Source of the DNA: Desulfovibrionaceae bacterium
Lineage (GTDB): Bacteria; Desulfobacterota; Desulfovibrionia; Desulfovibrionales; Desulfovibrionaceae
DNA length: 5,385 nucleotides
Direction of reading: 5' to 3'
NCBI GenBank assembly: GCA_017613475.1
Contig: JAGADT010000128.1
Span: 1 to 5,385, forward strand
The position numbers and the translations under genes are program-made. The number at the start of each line of letters is the position of its first letter. Within the stretch, counting starts at the first letter, position 1. Below, one piece after another: positions 1 through 4,414 of this stretch. Under the pieces are notes generated by a model. That model was given only the letters and a program-made list of their open reading frames with translations. It was not told where the DNA came from and made no database searches.

Positions 1-994
1 GATCCGTTTGGGCAGCCCTGGCACCCGCGGCAATAAGGTTGCCATACTTGGCAAGGGCCGGGGTGCCGCTCATGGGCACAGCCAGTGTGTAGCAGCCCGA
101 ATTCATCGGCACGCGCGAGGCTAAGGGAACCCACGAGCGGGATCCGGAACCCGGGGCGGCAAGGGCATCGCGCACCAAAGGCTGGTAGGCAAAGCATGTT
201 CCGTCGCCTAAGCGTTCCAGGGTCGGCGGCGTGCCGTCCTGGCCCCTGAGGCGCAGATCCGCCATTTCACGGCGGGCCTGGTCAAGCAGGAGCACAGACC
301 AGGGGAAGGTCTGATCCGTATCGGGGAGCGTGTACTGCAGGATGGATTTCAGCCGCTCTTCTGTTGCCTCTCCGGCAAGCGGGAGCAGCAGCCTTTCCAT
401 CCCCGCCTTATCGCTCCTGGAGGCCTTGCCGTATAACGATGTTAAGCTCTGCGCGCTGTCCAGCATAGAATTGCCGCGGACTGTCAGCATCTGCACGCCC
501 AGCGCCTGGGACTTAAGCAGAAGCGGCGCGGAGGAATCCGAGCTTGCCGCCTGCGCAAGGCTCTGCGCCTCGACAGCCGGCAGGCCCATCAGCGTTTTTC
601 CCCATTTGGTCAGCCAGTCCTTTTGCCCGGCGACAGAGGGTTTTATGGCCCGCCACTTCTGCAGTGCGGAAAGCGCCGCGGGGAAATGCCTGTTGGCCAG
701 CGCTGCCTCTGTCAGCCGCGTGCAGGCCAGCTCCTCCTGCCCGCGGGGAACAGCCGTGCCCTGGAGCAGCTCGCTGTAAAGCGATTCCGCCTCCATCATC
801 TTTCCGGCATTCCAGGCTTTTTCCGCCCTCTGCCAAAGCGTCGTTCCGGCGGCCGGCTTAACAGGCTGCTGCACAGCAGGCGCCGTAGGCCTGGAGCCAG
901 GCTCACCCGGAGGAAAGATGATCACTTTCTTCATGCATCCAGCCAGAGCCAACGCCACACACAGCAGCACGATTGTTGACAGAGAACGCCTCAT
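1..994 (-). CDS. TPR-containing lipoprotein, LpoA/LivK-like (penicillin-binding protein activator type), 3' end outside window
   Basis: This is the N-terminal 331 residues of a predicted outer-membrane or periplasmic lipoprotein; the gene runs off the left edge. Residues 1-20 form a lipoprotein signal peptide: RRS, a hydrophobic stretch, then lipobox L17-A-G-C20, with Cys20 the expected lipidated residue. A Pro-rich linker (about 28-50) follows. Two TPR-like helical pairs come next, at about 53-78 (W53, A57, G63, A69, Y73 spacing) and 88-119. After a long alpha-helical-looking middle, the chain near 300-331 (YTLAVPMSG, then YGNLIAAGARAA) matches the first strand and helix of a type I periplasmic-binding fold. 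TPR followed by such a fold is the architecture of LpoA, which activates PBP1A in enteric bacteria. The same fold occurs in amino-acid ABC binding lipoproteins, so that is the main alternative. The start at 994 is supported by GAGGA at 1007-1003, eight bases upstream. It lies 52 bases after the ABC gene with no terminator seen between them, so co-transcription is likely. Gene reality is firm; the PBP-activator role is inference. Confidence 0.8.
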   Translation of the reverse strand, partial: MRRSLSTIVLLCVALALAGCMKKVIIFPPGEPGSRPTAPAVQQPVKPAAGTTLWQRAEKAWNAGKMMEAESLYSELLQGTAVPRGQEELACTRLTEAALANRHFPAALSALQKWRAIKPSVAGQKDWLTKWGKTLMGLPAVEAQSLAQAASSDSSAPLLLKSQALGVQMLTVRGNSMLDSAQSLTSLYGKASRSDKAGMERLLLPLAGEATEERLKSILQYTLPDTDQTFPWSVLLLDQARREMADLRLRGQDGTPPTLERLGDGTCFAYQPLVRDALAAPGSGSRSWVPLASRVPMNSGCYTLAVPMSGTPALAKYGNLIAAGARAAQTD

Positions 995-1046
995 CACATC
1001 TATCCTCGCAAAAGCCTGAATCGATTCCTCAAAACACCGGCTGCCA

Positions 1047-2024
1047 TTACAGCACGGCTTTGGCCAAATGGCAGGCAGCGGCATGCCCGCCGCCCAGCTC
1101 ACGGAAAAGCGGCCGCTCATGGCGGCAGCGTTCCTCAGCAAGAGGGCATCTGGGGTGAAAAACACAGCCTGACGGCGGATCCAACGGGCTGGGCGGTTCT
1201 CCCAAGAGAACAAGCGGAGCTTTTGCCCCGGGTTTTCTTGAAGATGCCGCCGCCAGAAGCGCCTGCGTGTAGGGATGCGCGGGCGCGCTGAAAAGCTGCC
1301 TGCACGAAGCCAGCTCCACCAGCCGCCCCAGGTACATCACGGCCACGCGGTCGCTCACATGCCCGACAACAGCCAGGTCATGCGAAATGAACAGGCACGA
1401 AAAACGGTACCGCTGCTGCATCCCTTTGAACAGGTTCAGCACCTGTGCCTGCACAGAAGCATCCAGCGCGGAAACGGCTTCATCGCAGGCCACAAAATCC
1501 GGCCTGGTTATAAACGCGCGGGCAATGGCAATCCGCTGGCGCTGCCCGCCTGAAAATTCATGCGGATACAGCGCAGCCTGCTCCGGCGCAAGACCAACCT
1601 GCTCCAGCATTTCCGCCACGCGCCTGCGGCATTCCTCCGCGGGAACACCCGCCGCGCGCAGCGGCTCCGCCACAGATGACCCAACTTTCATCCGTGGATC
1701 CAGCGAAGAAAACGGGTCTTGAAAAACCATCTGCAGGCGGCGCGCAGCCCCCTGCCCTGGCCCAAGATGCGCGATGGATTCGCCCTGGAACAAAATATCG
1801 CCGCTGTCCAGAGGCAAAAGGCGGAGAATCAGCCGGGCCAGCGTGGATTTGCCGCATCCTGATTCGCCAACAAGCCCCAGCGTCTCCCCTTTTCCCACGG
1901 TGAACGAAACATCATCCACCGCCAGCAGGCGGTCCGACTTCTGCCCGAACAGCCCGCGGCGGACGCCGAAGCTGCAGGAAACATGCCGCACTTCAAGGCA
2001 ATTTTCCGGCTTCTCAGCACTCAT
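1047..2024 (-). CDS. Oligopeptide/dipeptide ABC transporter ATP-binding protein (OppF/DppF type)
   Basis: This is a 325-residue cytoplasmic ATPase that would power import of peptides (or, in some relatives, nickel or glycosides) through an inner-membrane permease pair. All nucleotide-binding motifs are present: Walker A GESGCGKST (53-61), Q-loop Q102, signature FSGGQ (157-161), Walker B FVACDE (177-182), D-loop SALD (185-188) and switch His215. The early VRRGLFG (21-27) is typical of the F subunit rather than the D subunit. The C-terminal oligopeptide-transporter domain contains HPY (250-252) and cysteines C287, C293, C300 and C318. In some DppD/OppD relatives such a cluster binds [4Fe-4S]. 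Length is normal for the family. ATG 2024 was chosen because homology begins just after it. A TTG at 2117 would add 31 residues with no family resemblance. The start has no close Shine-Dalgarno; instead a four-codon upstream ORF overlaps it. No permease, D subunit or typical Opp binding protein lies within the window, so the partners are unknown and oppF versus dppF cannot be decided. Confidence 0.95.
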   Translation of the reverse strand: MSAEKPENCLEVRHVSCSFGVRRGLFGQKSDRLLAVDDVSFTVGKGETLGLVGESGCGKSTLARLILRLLPLDSGDILFQGESIAHLGPGQGAARRLQMVFQDPFSSLDPRMKVGSSVAEPLRAAGVPAEECRRRVAEMLEQVGLAPEQAALYPHEFSGGQRQRIAIARAFITRPDFVACDEAVSALDASVQAQVLNLFKGMQQRYRFSCLFISHDLAVVGHVSDRVAVMYLGRLVELASCRQLFSAPAHPYTQALLAAASSRKPGAKAPLVLLGEPPSPLDPPSGCVFHPRCPLAEERCRHERPLFRELGGGHAAACHLAKAVL

Positions 2025-2035
2025 AACGCATACAT
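2021..2035 (-). other. Candidate four-codon upstream ORF (M-Y-A-L-stop) overlapping the ABC ATPase start
   Basis: On the minus strand an ATG at 2035-2033 opens a reading frame of four sense codons that ends in TGA at 2023-2021. The stop overlaps the ATPase start codon (2024-2022) as ATGA, a common arrangement for termination-reinitiation. AGGG at 2047-2044 lies eight bases before the mini-ORF start, a good ribosome-binding distance. It is too far (19 bases) from the ATPase ATG itself. The sequence is plain to see; that it is translated is inference, and such short frames also arise by chance. Confidence 0.3.
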
Positions 2036-2158
2036 GGCGCGGACCCTGCCGGCATGTGCCCTGTAAAAAGCCGCTGCCCGCGCGTTCCTGAGCGCTGCAT
2101 TCCGCCTGCAAAAACAAACACGGCAGCGCCCCACCTGTTCATAAAGCAAAAGCCAGCG
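2025..2158 (-). promoter_or_regulatory. Leader between pgeF and the ABC ATPase with two mutually exclusive hairpins
   Basis: This 134-base gap is the only long one in the minus-strand gene run. Read on the minus strand, the arm near 2129-2122 (GCGCTGCC) can pair with GCAGCGC at 2098-2092, giving a 24-base loop. It can instead pair with GGCAGCG at 2078-2072, giving a 43-base loop. The second pairing ends two bases before a run of five T at 2069-2065. The two structures cannot form together because they share the 5' arm. This layout resembles a weak attenuator, but the loops are long and the T-run is short. It may simply be an untranslated spacer or contain an internal promoter that I could not identify. 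I found no convincing -35/-10 pair. Confidence 0.25.
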
Positions 2159-2908
2159 TTACGCGCCATGGGATGCCTTTTCAATCCAGATGACGCTTCC
2201 CTGGCGTCCTGTCACCCTGGCGACCCTGTAGGAAAAGAAAAGCTCAGGCAGCGAAGCCGTGCACAAATCCAGCCCGTACACGCGGTCCGGGCGGAGTCCC
2301 GCCTCTGCAAGCTGGTCACGCGTCATCCGCCAAAGGTCCACCATTTTCGTTTCAGCATCATACCACTGGTCAAAATCCGGCCCCCATTCCGAGGCGTAAT
2401 TGATAAACTCAGATTGCTTCGGCCCCAGGCTGGGGCCCCGGACTGCGGACAAATCAGCAGGTTTCAGGCCATAATGGCGGCAAAAGCTCTCCACCGCCTT
2501 GCCGGGGAAATTCTGCCTGCTGCCGCGCCAGCCTGCATGGATGGCCGCAATGTGCCTCCCTCCTGCATGGGCAAGCAAGATAGGCTGGCAGTCCGCCGTC
2601 TTTATGAGCAGGCCAATGCCAGGCCTGCACGCAGCTAGCCCATCGGCCTCGCGCACGGGATCCCCCGGGCTTGGATCAAACACCATTTCCGTGCCATGCA
2701 CCTGGGAAAGCTCCGCCAAAGCGTCAATCCCCAGCTTTTTGCGGAGCGCCTCGAGATTGGCAGACACATGGGAGGGATCATCCCCAACGCTTGAAGAAAT
2801 ATTGCCATCGTTCCAGGGCGCCTGGGAAACGCCGCCTGCCCGCGTCTGAAAAACACAGCGGACACCGGAAATACCTGGAAAGACAAAGGGAATGCATGTT
2901 GGTTCCAT
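2159..2908 (-). CDS. pgeF: Polyphenol oxidase / YfiH-family protein (peptidoglycan editing factor PgeF)
   Basis: This is a 249-residue cytoplasmic protein of the YfiH/YlmD (DUF152, Cu-oxidase_4) family, full length for that family. The zinc/copper-site residues are in place: H71 in SQVHGTE, C107 in TADCQPILL and H124 in AIHAGWRGS. The family loop GPSLGP (158-163) and the C-terminal LCT (215-217), FFSYR (224-228) and TGRQ (233-236) are also present. Homologues have been reported with laccase-like activity, with purine nucleoside phosphorylase/adenosine deaminase activity, and in Escherichia coli as a factor that keeps L-serine out of position 1 of the murein stem peptide. Which applies here cannot be read from sequence. 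The segment after GPSLGP reads KQSEF, where many relatives have Cys residues. ATG 2908 overlaps the stop of the cyclo-ligase gene by one base, implying coupled translation. A GTG one codon upstream is an alternative start. AAGGA around 2923-2919 serves as a distant ribosome-binding site. Confidence 0.93.
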   Translation of the reverse strand: MEPTCIPFVFPGISGVRCVFQTRAGGVSQAPWNDGNISSSVGDDPSHVSANLEALRKKLGIDALAELSQVHGTEMVFDPSPGDPVREADGLAACRPGIGLLIKTADCQPILLAHAGGRHIAAIHAGWRGSRQNFPGKAVESFCRHYGLKPADLSAVRGPSLGPKQSEFINYASEWGPDFDQWYDAETKMVDLWRMTRDQLAEAGLRPDRVYGLDLCTASLPELFFSYRVARVTGRQGSVIWIEKASHGA

Positions 2909-3525
2909 CACGGCACCATCCTTTCCCGGGCAAACCAGTGAAGCCCGTCTTCCGTAACCATCCCGCACAGGGGCCTGTCCCAGGGGCGGCGCTCAAGCTG
3001 GGCAACCACCTGAAACGAATATACCATGGCCACCGTCTGCACGGACTGCCAGGCAGGCCTGGCCAGCAGGCGGTCATAGTACCCGCCGCCGTAGCCCAGG
3101 CGAAACCCCGCCAAATCCAGGGCAACAGCCGGAACAACAAGCAAATCCGGCACCGTATCCACAGCAGGGCATCTTTCAGGCGAAGGCTCCAAAATGCCAA
3201 AGGAGCCCGGCACCAAATCCGGCTCGCCGGCACACCTGGCAAATTCCAAAAGCCCCCTGGAGCCATCTGGGGCACGAACGCAGCGCGGCATCAAAAGCGC
3301 CTTCCCCTCCTCAAGAGCCCTGGCCCTGAGCAGCGAGGTCTCCATTTCGCCATGGATAGACGCATACAAGCCTATTGTTCCCGCATCCTGCCAGGCCCTG
3401 GAGGCCAGCAGAAACGCGGAAGCGCGCCGGGACTGCGCCAGCGCTTCAGCCGGAAACTCTCGGGAAAAAGCAGACCTTCGCGCAAGAAAGCCCCTGCGCA
3501 AAACATGCCGGTCGTCCTGCTTCAT
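2908..3525 (-). CDS. fau: 5-formyltetrahydrofolate cyclo-ligase
   Basis: This 205-residue cytoplasmic enzyme uses ATP to convert 5-formyl-THF (folinate) into 5,10-methenyl-THF, returning a dead-end folate to one-carbon metabolism. The family signatures are all visible: the N-terminal basic helix with R10, R11 and R16/R17, YASIHGEMET (54-63) that contributes to the folate site, FGILEP (109-114), the VPAVALD strand (131-137) and the phosphate-binding LGYGGGYYDR (143-152), with C-terminal VTEDG (190-194). Length is typical. The start is supported by GGAG at 3535-3532, six bases before ATG 3525. It is the first gene of the minus-strand run and its TGA shares an A with the pgeF ATG. It diverges from the metallophosphoesterase gene across an AT-rich 87-base gap, which is where the operon promoter should be. 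The symbols ygfA and fau are both used for this family. Confidence 0.95.
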   Translation of the reverse strand: MKQDDRHVLRRGFLARRSAFSREFPAEALAQSRRASAFLLASRAWQDAGTIGLYASIHGEMETSLLRARALEEGKALLMPRCVRAPDGSRGLLEFARCAGEPDLVPGSFGILEPSPERCPAVDTVPDLLVVPAVALDLAGFRLGYGGGYYDRLLARPAWQSVQTVAMVYSFQVVAQLERRPWDRPLCGMVTEDGLHWFARERMVP

Positions 3526-3612
3526 ACTGTACTCCAGGCAAACAGGGCCGTGCTAACGGAATGCCCTGCGCAACATCTTGTGAAAAATACAGATACCATA
3601 TATTGTAGAGAG
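3526..3612. promoter_or_regulatory. Divergent promoter region with AT-rich island
   Basis: This 87-base gap separates the divergent cyclo-ligase and metallophosphoesterase genes. Positions about 3578-3607 are strikingly AT-rich against the GC-rich surroundings. For the plus strand, TTGTGA (3578-3583) and TATATT (3599-3604) form a sigma70-like pair, although the spacer is only 15 bases. Transcription from it would begin almost at ATG 3613, leaving little or no leader. For the minus strand, TTGCAT (3618-3613) and TATCTG (3595-3590) are 17 bases apart with an extended TGG before the -10, each a partial match. TACAAT at 3607-3602 on the minus strand is a better -10 but has no good -35. Location supports a promoter region; the exact boxes are uncertain. 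Confidence 0.4.
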
Positions 3613-4284
3613 ATGCAAAGCACGTTTCCCCCATTCTGGATCATCGCGGGCGACCTCCATGGCAAGCTTGGCCGCCTGGACGACATCCCCGGGCTCTCCA
3701 CCGCTGCCGGAATCCTCATTACCGGAGATATTACCACCGCCGGCGGCGCCGCCAGCGCCAGGAACCTGCTGGAAAAAATTCAGCGCCGCAACCCCAGGGT
3801 CCTGGCACTCTTTGGAAATATGGACAGGTCCGACACTGCAGAATGGCTTGAGGAAACAGGGCAGGGACTCCACAGGAAGGTCTTTGAGCTCACCCCGGAA
3901 ACAGCCGTCATGGGGCTTGGTGGCTCCAACTTTACACCGTTTGGAACCCCCAGCGAATTTTCCGAAGCCAGCCTGGAAGCCTGGCTGGAAGACATGTGGC
4001 GCAAAGCCCGCGCGTACCGGCAGGTCATCCTGCTGTCCCACACGCCGCCCTACGGGACCAAATGCGACCACATCGGGAACGGCCGCCACGCGGGATCCCA
4101 GGCTGTGCGGAATTTTATCCTTGAATGCCAGCCGGCAGCCTGCCTGTGCGGCCACATTCATGAAGCAAGGGCGGAAGACATGCTGGGAAAGAGCCTCATC
4201 GTGAATCCAGGCTCGCTGAACGCCGGCGGCTACGCCGTGCTGACACCAGGGCACACCCCCCTTGCAGCAAGGCACCTGCTGTAA
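3613..4284 (+). CDS. Calcineurin-like metallophosphoesterase (YfcE/Icc-type phosphohydrolase)
   Basis: This is a complete 223-residue cytoplasmic phosphoesterase with the full set of two-metal motifs: GDLHG (13-17; D14, H16), ITGDI (36-40; D39), GNMD (68-71; N69), LSHTPP (141-146; H143) and CGHIH (179-183; H181, H183), followed by NPGS (198-201). Such enzymes cleave phosphodiesters or phosphomonoesters with Mn/Fe/Zn, and members differ widely in substrate, so none can be named. The order and the NPGS tail resemble YfcE-like and archaeal phosphoesterases. No signal peptide or membrane segment is visible. ATG 3613 starts just before the first beta-strand. An in-frame GTG at 3580 is a weaker option without a ribosome-binding site. 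The purine run GAGAG directly before the ATG is too close to be a normal Shine-Dalgarno. The reading frame is open for about 940 bases upstream, but that stretch is antisense to the two minus-strand genes and not part of this protein. Its stop codon lies inside a probable terminator stem. Confidence 0.93.
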   Translation: MQSTFPPFWIIAGDLHGKLGRLDDIPGLSTAAGILITGDITTAGGAASARNLLEKIQRRNPRVLALFGNMDRSDTAEWLEETGQGLHRKVFELTPETAVMGLGGSNFTPFGTPSEFSEASLEAWLEDMWRKARAYRQVILLSHTPPYGTKCDHIGNGRHAGSQAVRNFILECQPAACLCGHIHEARAEDMLGKSLIVNPGSLNAGGYAVLTPGHTPLAARHLL

Positions 4285-4293
4285 AAATTTTTT
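4262..4293 (+). terminator. Probable intrinsic terminator overlapping the metallophosphoesterase stop codon
   Basis: TTGCAGCA (4262-4269) can pair with TGCTGTAA (4277-4284) to give an eight-base stem with one G-U pair and a seven-base loop. Three A follow, then six T at 4288-4293. The right arm includes the TAA stop of the phosphoesterase. The stem is not very GC-rich, so its strength is uncertain, but placement and T-run fit a terminator that separates this gene from the next one. Confidence 0.45.
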
Positions 4294-4299
4294 CGGTAT

Positions 4300-4316
4300 T
4301 TGGACATCATCCTGCT
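4300..4316 (+). promoter_or_regulatory. Possible sigma54-like -24/-12 element
   Basis: TTGG at 4300-4303 and TGCT at 4313-4316 place a GG and a GC exactly ten bases apart, the invariant geometry of sigma54 promoters. The centre does not match the usual CACG. It lies about 100 bases before the next gene. A match of this quality can occur by chance in GC-rich DNA, and no enhancer-binding-protein site was recognised. Confidence 0.15.
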
Positions 4317-4357
4317 GCGCGGATACGCCTGCGCCGGGATTTTTATGAAGGCCGCAC

Positions 4358-4383
4358 CGGCAGGAAAAAATACAAATCTGCCG
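4358..4383. repeat. Inverted repeat in the 4285-4414 intergenic region
   Basis: CGGCAG (4358-4363) and CTGCCG (4378-4383) are perfect inverted arms, extendable by one G-U pair, around an A-rich loop of about 12 bases. GCCGA occurs twice just after (4380-4384 and 4388-4392), followed by seven T at 4398-4404. The T-run lies 14 bases past the stem, so this is not a standard terminator. It may be an operator or an mRNA hairpin upstream of the ribosome-binding site of the next gene. Confidence 0.3.
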
Positions 4384-4414
4384 AAAAGCCGACCAACTTT
4401 TTTTGAGGATCCGC

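Noticed and set aside
1..6. GATCC at the first base, suggesting a cloned BamHI fragment end
   Set aside because: Several uncut GGATCC sites occur inside the window (for example near 139, 1178, 1695, 4092 and 4407), so the edge gives no information about biology.
330..979. Plus-strand frames opposite the lipoprotein gene
   Set aside because: The minus-strand frame has a signal peptide, lipobox, TPR-like pattern and ribosome-binding site and remains open to the window edge. The plus frames are Ser/Pro/Arg-rich with no family resemblance.
2025..2117. N-terminal extension of the ABC ATPase from TTG 2117
   Set aside because: The 31 extra residues have no resemblance to the family, whose N-terminus normally begins where the ATG at 2024 places it.
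2671..3612. Long plus-strand open frame leading in-frame into the metallophosphoesterase
   Set aside because: It is antisense to pgeF and the cyclo-ligase, whose motifs are unmistakable, and its translation is low-quality Arg/Pro/His-rich sequence. The true phosphoesterase homology begins at 3613.
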